Both the position numbers and the translations under genes were made by a program. Shown in pieces: positions 1-9,106 of a stretch of 36,907 nucleotides of DNA. The number at the start of each line of letters is the position of its first letter. Position 1 is the first letter of the stretch. The notes below the pieces were generated by a model. The model was not told where the DNA came from, searched no databases, and was given only the letters and a program-made list of their open reading frames with translations. The stretch comes from Deltaproteobacteria bacterium (lineage in GTDB: Bacteria; Desulfobacterota; DSM-4660; Desulfatiglandales; HGW-15). The stretch is from assembly GCA_019307745.1 (NCBI GenBank), contig JAFDJA010000034.1:1-36907 (forward strand). The letters are read 5' to 3'.

Positions 1-305
1 CCCTATCCTGTAAACATCACTAAATATTTGATTTAATGGATGTTTTATAAAAATCGACACTTTTATTGGTCCTTAAAGCCTTACTGAAAACTTGTTGTGC
101 CGTGGCATTCAATTTTGCCGTATGCCCGGAAAATAAAATGATTGAGCGTTGCATGTTTAATGTTTGACATCATTGTATTTTTTTGGTAGACCTCTGAATT
201 AATATAATTGAAAATATTGTAATTGTTTATGATGTGCTTACTGATTTTTAGGGGTCTTATATTTGGTGTCTTGTTTTTAATTTTTTCAATTAGGGAGGAA
301 ATGAG
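1..305 (+). promoter_or_regulatory. Duplicated upstream/leader region of the first surface-protein gene
   Basis: This non-coding stretch is nearly identical to 3185-3489 at a constant offset of 3184 bases, so the two 5' regions align over about 300 bases without net insertions or deletions. The window starts inside the similarity, so the duplicated unit may extend further left. It holds a candidate promoter (164-192), about 105 bases of leader, and a strong AGGGAGGA ribosome-binding site at about 293-300. Confidence 0.75.
164..192 (+). promoter_or_regulatory. Candidate sigma-70 promoter of the 875-aa surface protein
   Basis: A perfect -35 box TTGACA (164-169) is followed by a 17-base spacer and TAGACC (187-192). 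The -10 box is poor, but TG at 184-185 gives an extended -10. The block from TTGACA through TAGACC is unchanged in the second copy (3348-3376), which argues that it is functional. Confidence 0.5.
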
Positions 306-2933
306 ATGATGATTAGTAAAAAAATACGGATTACGGCTTTTCTTTTTCTGACAGCGGTTTTTTTAACTGTCGGAGGTATTGGGACTGTATCTGCTGCAAC
401 AAACGTCCTTAATGAAGAAGATTGGGGTGGTGTTGCTTTAAAACCTTGGCTTGGAGTTGGAGATCACACATGGACAACAGACGGTACTGAAATAAAAACA
501 ACTGGAGTTACTGATACTCTTGATTATTTGTTGATAGCAAAAAAAGGTAAGGCATCGTCAATAGTATTGGATATGTCTTCCGGTGCAACTGCCGCTTTAT
601 CATTTGATATGCCTAATTCAAAGGACGATGGAATTGCCTTAGTTTTCCTTTCAGGTGAAACAGTGCATAGCTCGAGCACCACTGGATCGTACCTTTATAC
701 ATTTGATTCAAGTGTTAGTCCTCAGTTTTTTACTTCTAGTGTAACACTAACTTTAAATACTGATGGGCCTTTAAAAGGTTCTGCTGCAAGATTTGACAGC
801 ATTGTTGTTGATTTAGGAGAAGCTATTGCTGCTGCACCAGATACGTGGCATGAGGGCTTTGATAATATAGACGCCTCAGGTGACGCAGTCACGGTTACAG
901 ACACAAGTTGGGCTGGCGAAGCATTTAATTGGACTTCCCCACCAGGCGGTAAAGCAGTTATAAGAGAATCTGGTGTTGATGGGGGCAATCGCGCGCAACT
1001 GAATAATAACTCCCTTTTTACTACAGGCGCTATAGCCGGAGCTATAGACGCAACCAGTTATAAATATGGCAAACTGTCAGTTTATGGAGTTGCTGAGGAT
1101 GGAGGAACTCTTTCTGTCGTCCTTTCTGGAGTATCCGGGAGCGGGAGTACTGTTGAAGCGATATTATTTACCCCCCCAGACCCCCTCTCTAACAACCTCA
1201 TACAAAAATCATACTCGTTTAACGATGTTGAAAATTCTGAGTTATTCGACACAGATTTTAATATCGTAATGAATAGCAACGGCAAAACTAGATATGATGA
1301 AATTCATCTTCAACTCTCACTTACTCCAATTCCCGAACCCACACTCGTGCTGAATTCCGGAGCCACAACTTCATCCGTGGCAGCAGGCGATGACGCTGTA
1401 ATAGTAGTTCAGCTTTATGACTCTGCCAACGATGTACAGGAAGATTTAACCGGAGTTTCACCCCAACTTTCCCTGACAAGGAGTTCAACAACGGATACCG
1501 CAACCATAGATGGGGTATTGGATGATCCTCAAAACGGACAAGTCACGTTTACGCTTTCAGGGGTGTCTACAACAGCAGGGGTTTTAGAGACGATTACTGT
1601 AACATCCAACGTGACAGATTGGGAAACCTCCAATACAATTGTTATTGAAACGGTTCCGGACGTTGCTGCAACTGTGGTAATCACCGGAAATGCTACGACT
1701 CAACCGGATATAGCAATAGAGCTTACCGGATCGGCCAGTGACGCATACGGTAACGCGATAACAGACTTAAGCGGTTTTGATTGGACTGCGGATGATGGCA
1801 GTGTCACTCCGGCAAGTGGTGCGACTACCTCCTTTGAAACATCTAACCCTGGCGACTGGACTGTCACTTTAACTGCCCCGAGTGCAGCACTTGACACGCA
1901 CGCTATAGCCGTTTCGGGCACTATCGGAAGTCTGGAGCTGAGCCTTGATCCGGATCCAGTGGAAGCAGGCTCTACTGTCACAGTAACCGCTACGCTCTAT
2001 GATGAATCCGGTACTACGCCACAGGATGTACCGAATGTGGATGATATCATTTTAACAAGGGGGGGAAGCGGAGCAACTGAAGTAGGAACGGCTGGTGGAA
2101 CCGGAGAGATTGTGTTCGCAATCAGCAGCTTAACTAGTGCCACTACAGAGACGGTATATGTTGATTCCAGCGTGGCAGGTTTAAGTGCTTCAGAACAGGC
2201 AATTATCACAACTATTGCCGGTCCTGTAGCATCCATGACAATCACTTCCGGGGTCACAGAACTAACGTCTCCTCCATCCGGGGCAGACACCGAGGTCACC
2301 TTGACAGACATGGAGGATCAATATGGAAACGCCGTTGCTCTGAGCGATGTTGACTGGAGTACAACAGCAGGTACTGTAAGCCCGGCTTCCGGTGTAAGCG
2401 CTGTCTTAACTGTTCCTTCAGGAACAACTGGGGTCGTAACAGTTACAGCAACAGCAGGCTCCGGTGCTACTGCCACACAAGATATCAATGTCACAGGCAT
2501 TGGCGCTATAGCAGAGCTGTTAATCACTGCTGATGATGAAATCCTTGAAACTGATTTCGGAGAGGTTGCTGAGATTACGGCGACAGCCACTGATGCCAAT
2601 CTATTTGAAGTTGTAGATCTGAGCGGTATAGTGTGGTCGATTATTACAGGGGGAGAAACAGGTGATACCCTCCTGCCGGCAACAGGCGAGACAACCACTT
2701 TTGATCCGGCCTCAGCCGTTACTGGTACAAGAGTTATTCAGGCGCTTGCTCCTAGCGGAGCTACCGCGCAAATTTCTATCCAGGTTTGGAACCTACCTCC
2801 GAGACAATCCAATCCTACGAGCGGATGCTTTATTGGAACAGCTGTTTCATCTTCAGGATCAATACTCGTCGTGATGATATCAGCTGCTGGTGGAGCCTAT
2901 ACGGTGATTCGTAAGAGGAAAAACCTGAAATAA
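306..2933 (+). CDS. Secreted Ig-like repeat surface protein with Cys-containing C-terminal membrane tail
   Basis: An 875-aa exported protein of unknown ligand. Residues 1-31 form a signal peptide (basic MMISKKIR, hydrophobic core, VSA-A cleavage-like site). Two beta-rich, possibly carbohydrate-binding regions follow (about 35-180 and 180-340). From about 345 to 830 come five Ig/Big-like modules of two kinds: 'A' modules about 100 aa long starting near LVLNSG and LELSLD, and shorter 'B' modules with a D.YGNA...L...W....G.V.PASG pattern, in the order A-B-A-B-B. The last 40 residues read NPTSGCFIGTAV, a hydrophobic stretch, then RKRKNLK. This resembles tripartite C-terminal sorting signals with an invariant Cys, though I cannot place it in a named CTERM family. 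ATG 306 follows a strong SD. It is a single-gene unit with its own promoter and terminator, paralogous to 3490-4314. Surface adhesion or matrix function is inference. Confidence 0.85.
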   Translation: MMISKKIRITAFLFLTAVFLTVGGIGTVSAATNVLNEEDWGGVALKPWLGVGDHTWTTDGTEIKTTGVTDTLDYLLIAKKGKASSIVLDMSSGATAALSFDMPNSKDDGIALVFLSGETVHSSSTTGSYLYTFDSSVSPQFFTSSVTLTLNTDGPLKGSAARFDSIVVDLGEAIAAAPDTWHEGFDNIDASGDAVTVTDTSWAGEAFNWTSPPGGKAVIRESGVDGGNRAQLNNNSLFTTGAIAGAIDATSYKYGKLSVYGVAEDGGTLSVVLSGVSGSGSTVEAILFTPPDPLSNNLIQKSYSFNDVENSELFDTDFNIVMNSNGKTRYDEIHLQLSLTPIPEPTLVLNSGATTSSVAAGDDAVIVVQLYDSANDVQEDLTGVSPQLSLTRSSTTDTATIDGVLDDPQNGQVTFTLSGVSTTAGVLETITVTSNVTDWETSNTIVIETVPDVAATVVITGNATTQPDIAIELTGSASDAYGNAITDLSGFDWTADDGSVTPASGATTSFETSNPGDWTVTLTAPSAALDTHAIAVSGTIGSLELSLDPDPVEAGSTVTVTATLYDESGTTPQDVPNVDDIILTRGGSGATEVGTAGGTGEIVFAISSLTSATTETVYVDSSVAGLSASEQAIITTIAGPVASMTITSGVTELTSPPSGADTEVTLTDMEDQYGNAVALSDVDWSTTAGTVSPASGVSAVLTVPSGTTGVVTVTATAGSGATATQDINVTGIGAIAELLITADDEILETDFGEVAEITATATDANLFEVVDLSGIVWSIITGGETGDTLLPATGETTTFDPASAVTGTRVIQALAPSGATAQISIQVWNLPPRQSNPTSGCFIGTAVSSSGSILVVMISAAGGAYTVIRKRKNLK

Positions 2934-2965
2934 AAGGGTTGGTTCTCTTTTAACCTTAATTAATC

Positions 2966-3005
2966 AAAAGGAGCGTGTCTTTTTCAGGCACGCTCCTTTT
3001 TATTA
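2966..3005 (+). terminator. Intrinsic terminator after the 875-aa surface protein
   Basis: A perfect 12-bp stem, AAAAGGAGCGTG (2966-2977) with CACGCTCCTTTT (2989-3000), has a short loop and ends in a T-rich tail. The same hairpin recurs at 4348-4387 after the paralogous gene. Confidence 0.9.
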
Positions 3006-3489
3006 TCCGGTAAATACCAGACTGGTTTTTATAAAAAAAAATTAATATCTTACAAAAATTTTGATCAGTTATTCGGTTGAGTATGCGTCTTACATATATT
3101 TAATTAGATTTTTCACTGCTATGATGCTTGATTCAAGAAAATTTGTAAAAATCCTTCAATCCAATCATACATTCACCTTTCCTTCCCACTCCTGTATGCA
3201 TCACTAAATATTTGATTTAATGGATGTTTTAAAAAAATAGACACTTTTCCCGATCCTTAAAGCCTTACTGGAAACTTGTTGTGCCATGGTATTCAATTTT
3301 GACGTATGCCTGAGAAACAGAATGATTGTGCATTGTATGTTTAATGTTTGACATCATTGTATTTTTTTGGTAGACCTCTGAAATAATATAATTGAAAATA
3401 TTGTAATTATGTGATGATGCTCTTACTGTTTTTTAGAACCTTATATTTGGTGTCTTGTATTTAATTTTTTCAATTAGGGAGGAAAAGAG
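3006..3489 (+). promoter_or_regulatory. Spacer and second copy of the duplicated leader
   Basis: Homology to the region after the second gene fades near 3035. About 150 bases (3036-3184) are then unique AT-rich spacer with nothing recognisable. From 3185 to 3489 the sequence repeats 1-305 almost base for base, including the TTGACA element, the leader and the SD. Confidence 0.7.
3348..3376 (+). promoter_or_regulatory. Candidate sigma-70 promoter of the 274-aa surface protein
   Basis: TTGACA (3348-3353), a 17-base spacer and TAGACC (3371-3376) with an upstream TG repeat the element at 164-192 exactly. Confidence 0.5.
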
Positions 3490-4314
3490 ATGATGATTAG
3501 TAAGAAAATGCGAGTTACGGCTTTTATTTTTATGGCAGCGGTTTTTTTAACTGTCGGAGCTACAGGGAGTATATATGCTGCACAATCCATAACAATCACT
3601 TCCGAGGCCACAGAGGTTGACTTTGCGTTGTTGTGGATTGAGAATCCATCCGCAACAACAGGGACAGTGCAGATCGACTTGACAGAAATGACGGATTCAG
3701 GTGGAACAATCCCCATTGCTCTAAGCGCTGTTACCTGGACTGCAACAGCAGGTACTGTAAGCCCGGTTTCCGGTATAAGCACTGTCCTAACCGTAGATTC
3801 AGGAACATCTCAGATAGTGACAGTTACAGCAACAGCAGCCTCTGGTGCTATAGACACACAGGATATCAAGGTCTTTCTTCTTGGTTCGATGTTTGACATG
3901 GCAATCAATGCCAGTACTACCGAGCTTGATTATGATGATCTGGAGACAACCTCCGGGCTTACGGTTCAAGGTATTGATTCCAGGGGATATGATTTGGATC
4001 TGAGCGGTATAGTGTGGTCAGTAACTACAGCAGGTATTGGCGAAATCCTGCCGCCAGCATTAGGCGAGTTTGCTACTTTTAAAGCATCAGGTGTCACTGG
4101 TACAGCTGTTATTGAAGCGAAGGAGCCTACAAGCGGGGTTACCGCGGTAATTAGTATCTTCGTCGCACAGCTGCAACCCCCGAAGGATAAAAATCCTACG
4201 AGCGGATGCTTTATTGGAACTGCTGTTTCATCCGCAGGATCAATACTCTTCGTGATGATATCAGCTGCCGGCGGAGCCTATACGGTGATTCGTAAGAGAA
4301 AAAACCTGAAATAA
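3490..4314 (+). CDS. Short paralogue of the Ig-like surface protein with Cys C-terminal tail
   Basis: A 274-aa exported protein. Residues 1-33 are a signal peptide nearly identical to that of the upstream 875-aa protein. From about residue 35 the sequence matches the last two B-type Ig-like modules of that protein (residue about 642 onward): shared stretches include ATAGTVSP.SG, VTVTATA.SGA and LDLSGIVWS.TT. The end is again NPTSGCFIGTAVSS, a hydrophobic segment and RKRKNLK, with the Cys at residue 240. Relative to its neighbour it lacks a net 601 codons, in frame. It has the same strong SD. Either it is an internal-deletion derivative or the long protein gained modules. Function is unknown; envelope anchoring through the tail is inferred. 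Confidence 0.85.
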   Translation: MMISKKMRVTAFIFMAAVFLTVGATGSIYAAQSITITSEATEVDFALLWIENPSATTGTVQIDLTEMTDSGGTIPIALSAVTWTATAGTVSPVSGISTVLTVDSGTSQIVTVTATAASGAIDTQDIKVFLLGSMFDMAINASTTELDYDDLETTSGLTVQGIDSRGYDLDLSGIVWSVTTAGIGEILPPALGEFATFKASGVTGTAVIEAKEPTSGVTAVISIFVAQLQPPKDKNPTSGCFIGTAVSSAGSILFVMISAAGGAYTVIRKRKNLK

Positions 4315-4347
4315 AAGGGTTGGTTCTCTTTTAACCTTAAATTAATC

Positions 4348-4387
4348 AAAAGGAGCGTGTCTTTTTTCAGGCACGCTCCTTTTTTTA
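4348..4387 (+). terminator. Intrinsic terminator after the 274-aa surface protein
   Basis: The stem AAAAGGAGCGTG (4348-4359) pairs with CACGCTCCTTTT (4372-4383), followed by more T. It is a copy of the hairpin at 2966-3005. Confidence 0.9.
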
Positions 4388-4478
4388 TACAATAAATACC
4401 AGACCGATTTTATGAACACGCTATTGTGAAATCTCTCTGCAATTATTACCAGACCACAAATATCACGTGTATGAACTT

Positions 4479-5219
4479 ATGAAAATAATATATGAAACAA
4501 AAGGCAAGGCAAAGGAGTACGCGCCTTTGTCTGCTAATCTCTATAATGGCTGTTCGCACGGCTGCACCTACTGCTACAGTCCTCAATCCCTTGGGACTGA
4601 AAAAACCTGTTTTCATGACAATGTAAAAACGGCAGGGAACGCGCTTGACAGGTTTGCCAGAGACGCATCCCTCCTAAAAGGTAAAAAAGACGACAGAGAG
4701 ATACTCCTGTCTTTTATGACAGACCCTTACCAGCCGATTGAAGATGACCTTCTTATAACCAGACAGGCAATAGAAATATTGATCAGAAACAACCTCAGGT
4801 TCACTATCCTGACAAAAGGAGGCACAAGGGCTGCCAGAGACTTTGTTCTCCTGGAAGGGTATGCTGGGTGCAGCTTCGGGACAACCCTGATTTTTCAATC
4901 ACAACAGGATTCAGACCTGTGGGAGCCAAGCGCCGCTTCTATTTATGACAGGATTATTGCGATAAAACAGGCCCGTGAGAGAGGAATAAGGACCTGGGTC
5001 AGTATCGAGCCTGTAATTGATCCTGGTCAGGCCCTGGGGCTTATCAAGTCCCTTCATGAATATGTTGATCACTGGAAAATCGGTAAGATTAACTACCATC
5101 CTGAAATTGAGGAAAAAACAGATTGGTTTGCCTTTCGAAGGGATGTCAGCACCCTGCTGGAATCCCTTAACAAGGATTATTACCTGAAAAAGAGTCTTAC
5201 GGATCTTGAAACAGGCTAA
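4479..5219 (+). CDS. SplB-like radical SAM protein (COG1533 type)
   Basis: A radical S-adenosylmethionine enzyme of the spore-photoproduct-lyase-like group; the substrate is unknown. The N-terminus MKIIYETKGKAKEYAPL, followed by ANLYNGCSHGCTYCY, is typical of the family, with the [4Fe-4S]-binding Cys at residues 25, 29 and 32 (CX3CX2C). Later family-like stretches are FMTDPYQP, RFTILTKGG and WVSIEPVIDP. At 246 aa it is at the short end for this family. I chose ATG 4479 because the family usually begins MK.IYE; an in-frame GTG at 4467 would add four residues, and neither start has a good SD. It stands alone, convergent with the gene ending at 5490. Confidence 0.85.
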   Translation: MKIIYETKGKAKEYAPLSANLYNGCSHGCTYCYSPQSLGTEKTCFHDNVKTAGNALDRFARDASLLKGKKDDREILLSFMTDPYQPIEDDLLITRQAIEILIRNNLRFTILTKGGTRAARDFVLLEGYAGCSFGTTLIFQSQQDSDLWEPSAASIYDRIIAIKQARERGIRTWVSIEPVIDPGQALGLIKSLHEYVDHWKIGKINYHPEIEEKTDWFAFRRDVSTLLESLNKDYYLKKSLTDLETG

Positions 5220-5489
5220 GAGAACTACTCCTGCCTCTATTGATACCATCTCCAGGACCCTATTCTTCCTGTAAGGCGTAGTTATTCTCTCAAACCATTA
5301 TATCTAATCCTCCACCCGGACTGCGTTAAAATATACCCGCCTTGCACGGGTAACATTAATTGCTACATGTCAGAATAAAAGCCAATCTCTGCTCAGGCCA
5401 GGAACATGACTTAAAATAATCTTAACGGTTATATAATGGTTTGAAGAGAATAATTTCACTGCTGAACACTAAAAAGTTATCAGATATCT

Positions 5490-7727
5490 TTACCACAAAA
5501 GCTGATACAGGTTGCTGTAATCATCCGTCCATACACGGATCGAATCGATCTCTTCATATCCAGGAGGTTCAACAGACGCCTCCATAAAAACACGCTGTTG
5601 AAAGATCTCCTTGTCCTTTGACAAAAGGATCCAATCAGTGCCATAGGCATGTCTCTCTTCACCCCATGCGCCTATGTGAACCCGTTCAAGGCCGAATTCA
5701 TTTGCAATCTTCCAGATAAGGGGCTTGAAATTAATATACCTATTCGTGATATGTACAGCTATTATTCCACCTTCACGCATATGACCCATATAGATATTAA
5801 ACGCCTCCCGTGTCAGGAGGTGTATCGGCGGGGCGTCACCGCTGAACGCGTCAAGGGCCAGGATATCAAACTGTTGATTCTCTTCATGCTCCAAAGAGAT
5901 ACGGGCATCCCCCAGAACAACCTCAACCTCTGCCCTGGAATCCGGCACAAAACGGAAAAATCCCTGTTCAGAGGCAGCCACTTCAACCATGGCAGGATTA
6001 ATTTCGTAAATTCGATAGTAATCTCCCTCACGTCCATAGGCGGCCAATGTTCCAGCCCCCAGCCCGACTATACCGACCCTCAACTGAAGATTAGGGGAAT
6101 CATATGCCCTATACCTGGGATGGTTGTTGATTGCCCTGGCTATGCCGCTCTGGGAAGTAAAATAGCTGGTAATTGTTCTGCGAAAATAATCATTACCCAT
6201 TAATTGAAAACCATGCATTGTCTGCCCGTGATACAAATAGCGTGTGTCATACCCAATATCTTCCGGAATCACCTCCACAACCCTCAAAATGCCGTAAAAA
6301 TTTCGATTAATGGCAATTGTCTTCTCTTCAGGATCACCCATGGGAAGATATTGCGTAAGACCGATCTTATCAGCAGTAGAGAGTGTGATATTTCGATAGG
6401 TTTGAGGAAGGCGGTCCACCAGGAGGAAGTATGGTCCAACAGCCAGCAGGACAACGATTGCCGCAGCAGGAACCTTCAACATCCATCCCCAGGCAGGGAG
6501 GTTCATCCATGATCTGCGGTCATGCAGTATAGCTGCAACCACCGCTGCACCACAGATAAAATAACCAATGTACAGCTCCCATAAACCATTAAAAAAGCTT
6601 GGAGCAATAAATCCCACAAATATTCCGCCAAGGGCTCCTCCTATTGATACAGACAAATAAAACTGAGTCAGATACCTGGTGTGCGGCCTTAGCCTTACGA
6701 GTTCCCCGTGACAAAGCATGCAGCAGATAAACAACGCGACATAATATATTGTTATCTGCTGAAGGATGGGTGCAGAGTATCCGGAACCTTCTATCATTGC
6801 AAGCATCTGGAACATGGTACGACCAACCATGTATATGCCTAAAATTCCCAGAACTACAAAAAGGGGTCTATTGTACAGATATCTGCTTGAAAAACACAGG
6901 ATAAACGACAGCAGATATATGCATAGCGGCAGGACCCAGAGGAAGGGTATAACCGCCACCTCTTCCCCAACCTGGTTGGTAGTTGCCAACAGAATTATTG
7001 ACGCTCCGGCAGTCAGGGCCAGCCATAGAATGCGCTGCAACAATGTCGCTCTACCTGGATCAACAGAATCCAGCGGTTTATTGCCTTCGGCAGGGGGACT
7101 GGCAGAAAGCGGGGTATCACTTATACGGCCCGCAGTAAATGCTATAAAACCGCAGCACAACACAAAAATCACATAAATCACAAACCATATTCCGGCCTGG
7201 AGGTTCAGACCAAGATTCGGCTCAACGAAAAATGGATAGCTTAACAGACCCACAAGGGAACCGGTATTGGAGAGGGCAAACAGCTTGTACGGTGACCGAT
7301 TTGGGAAAATCCGGACAAACCAGGCCTGAAGAAGTGTGCTGGTGGTGGCCAGAATAAAGAAAGGCAATCCAACACTGACGGTGAGAAGACCGAGGATACG
7401 AATTATGGGCATATCACTGCCTGTATGCTTCCATCCTGAATCCGGCAGCAGGGGAGATCCCCACAGGAACATCTGAAAAATAAGCAGAATAATCGAAGCT
7501 GACAGGAGAAACAGATGTATCCTGGACTGCCGTCGGGCTGACAATTTGCTCACGATTCCATGTGAATATGCGTAACCGGCGGTGAGCATCACCTGGAAAA
7601 AGAGCATGCAGGTTGACCAGACAGTGGGTGTCCCTCCAAACCACGGAAGGATATACTTGGCCTCTATTAATTGAACCTGGAAAAGCAGCATCGCGCTAAT
7701 AAAAATAGTCAAGGCATAGATTGTCAT
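5490..7727 (-). CDS. Membrane-fused spermidine synthase-like protein
   Basis: A 745-aa integral membrane protein with a C-terminal aminopropyltransferase-like domain. The first about 430 residues form many hydrophobic helices of the type seen in 'fused MFS/spermidine synthase' proteins (start MTIYALTIFISAMLLFQVQLIEAKYILPWFGGTP). The cytosolic part carries a Rossmann nucleotide-binding motif VGIVGLGAGTLAAYG, the acidic IYEINPAMVEVA strand and LALDAFSGDAPPIHLLT, as in SpeE. Polyamine synthesis is not proven; these fusions may act on other substrates. ATG 7727 is preceded by AGGAAA. Upstream on the same strand lies the remnant of a related gene (8004-8442), so the locus may once have held two fused spermidine synthases. 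Confidence 0.85.
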   Translation of the reverse strand: MTIYALTIFISAMLLFQVQLIEAKYILPWFGGTPTVWSTCMLFFQVMLTAGYAYSHGIVSKLSARRQSRIHLFLLSASIILLIFQMFLWGSPLLPDSGWKHTGSDMPIIRILGLLTVSVGLPFFILATTSTLLQAWFVRIFPNRSPYKLFALSNTGSLVGLLSYPFFVEPNLGLNLQAGIWFVIYVIFVLCCGFIAFTAGRISDTPLSASPPAEGNKPLDSVDPGRATLLQRILWLALTAGASIILLATTNQVGEEVAVIPFLWVLPLCIYLLSFILCFSSRYLYNRPLFVVLGILGIYMVGRTMFQMLAMIEGSGYSAPILQQITIYYVALFICCMLCHGELVRLRPHTRYLTQFYLSVSIGGALGGIFVGFIAPSFFNGLWELYIGYFICGAAVVAAILHDRRSWMNLPAWGWMLKVPAAAIVVLLAVGPYFLLVDRLPQTYRNITLSTADKIGLTQYLPMGDPEEKTIAINRNFYGILRVVEVIPEDIGYDTRYLYHGQTMHGFQLMGNDYFRRTITSYFTSQSGIARAINNHPRYRAYDSPNLQLRVGIVGLGAGTLAAYGREGDYYRIYEINPAMVEVAASEQGFFRFVPDSRAEVEVVLGDARISLEHEENQQFDILALDAFSGDAPPIHLLTREAFNIYMGHMREGGIIAVHITNRYINFKPLIWKIANEFGLERVHIGAWGEERHAYGTDWILLSKDKEIFQQRVFMEASVEPPGYEEIDSIRVWTDDYSNLYQLLW

Positions 7728-8003
7728 ATTACAATTTTCCTTTCCAAAATATTTTTTTAATTCTTACATCACAGTTTTTCCGGAAATAAAAAGTACTTAC
7801 TATAGAAAAACGTTGCCTGAATCCTCCAAATCCGCAAAGTAAAGAACACATTTCCCGGGCATGCTTGCCCTTGGGACCTGATTAAACTTACTTTTTTATC
7901 AAACGCAGGTTACTGCCAGGGGATAAGGCAGGCCCGCAACCGCAATGTCAAATTCAGTTCAAATGTTTCAGTATTACCATTCAATGCCAAAACCCGGTAT
8001 TGA

Positions 8004-8442
8004 TCAGGAAGGACCTTCAATATATGGAGACCTCGCCTTGAACAGAAGCAAACGCTTGCGGATCGCTTCACTCAATTGCTTTTGCTGGTAGGAAACGGCT
8101 AATTCCATAGCCTTCTCCGCCGTATTAACCGCTTCCGGGAATCTACTGGCTGAAGCATAAGCCACAGCCAGAGTATCAAGCAGGTCAGGCTTTTTATAAT
8201 CTGTCAGTTTACAGGCCTGCTCTGCAAGCCGTATTGCTTCGTCCGGCTCCCGCAATCCGCTCTCTTTATAGGTAGCAAGTATCCACGCCAGATTATTATG
8301 GCGCGCCGCCAATGATCTTAACGATCATCCTTATCCACAATATCTCATATGTCAGACCGGTAAGGCAGGACAGGAAAAAACAGACAAGGACTAAAAGGGT
8401 TATCTTGTTAGTTGAAGTACTCGAAAATCTGTTTTCAGCCAC
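8004..8442 (-). pseudogene. Remnant of a fused spermidine synthase-TPR gene
   Basis: Two out-of-frame pieces lie head to tail. From GTG 8442 (SD GGAG five bases upstream) a 48-aa frame runs to TAA at 8296; it contains LLVLVCFFLSCLTGLTYEILWIRM, the typical first helix of fused MFS/spermidine synthases. In the next frame, 8312-8004 encodes 102 aa ending a TPR array: NNLAWILATY, LREPDEAIRLAEQACKL, PDLLDTLAVAYASASRFPEAV. Proteins with N-terminal MFS, central SpeE and C-terminal TPR domains are known, so this looks like one gene that lost its whole middle and ended out of frame. The 102-aa frame could in principle be read from TTG 8312, but I see no SD for it. The intact relative is next door (5490-7727). 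Confidence 0.7.
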
Positions 8443-9106
8443 ATTATCTCCGTGTTATTAGATTAAACATAAAGCAGATAATAGCTTTTTTACCCAGGGA
8501 AACAGGATTTTTCCACATGCCTTTCAATAATTCAGGGACTGGTGAGTCCCTGACTGATAATCAAAATAATTTGTATTTGTATATATAAGATTAAGACGAA
8601 GATTGTCTGCAGGAGTCGGGTTGAGTCCGCAACCTTTTAAACCTGTTCTAACTTATATTTTGTAGTCACAATTTTCAACCATAAAATACCGTCTTATTAA
8701 TACCAGCATCCTGCAACAGCCATCTAATGAGGTATTTTCTCCCCCAAGGCCGGGATAAAGCTTGTTTAACAGCAAGGCTGTCCGCACACTGATCCTGCAA
8801 AGCGGATTCCTGAGCGCATGATCTTGATCCTCACAATACAGGGAACATTTCCGCAGACTAAAAATTCTGATATTACCTAAGAACCTTATTTATTCTCCGG
8901 TTATAATAAGGCTCCATATTGACGAAGCTAATTTTCCCTTGACCCTGTTGACCATTACCCATACACTCATCCAGTCGTATCGATTTTTCTTTTTATACAT
9001 GAATCCTGTACCTGCCCATGCCTAATAATTAACGGTTTAAAAACACAATAAATGACTGGCGCAGGATGAAGACAGCATACTGCATGACTTTTTACGGGGC
9101 TTTTCT
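8443..9106. other. Intergenic region, 664 bases, nothing assignable
   Basis: This lies between the divergent pseudogene and the FAD oxidoreductase. I see no RNA gene, repeat or recognisable coding fragment. Minus-strand codons around 8680-8870 stay open for roughly 60 residues but match nothing I know. The promoter of the 9107 gene should lie near the right end. Confidence 0.5.

Noticed and set aside
105-123. Sigma-54-like GTGGCATTCAATTTTGCCG upstream of the first gene
   Set aside because: GG and GC are separated by 11 bases instead of 10, and the second copy (about 3289-3307) has lost both the TGGC and the GC, although the downstream TTGACA element is perfectly kept.
5334-5352. Hairpin TACCCG...CGGGTA between the convergent radical-SAM and spermidine synthase-like genes
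   Set aside because: The stem is only 6 bp and there is no T-tract on either strand, so I did not call it a terminator.
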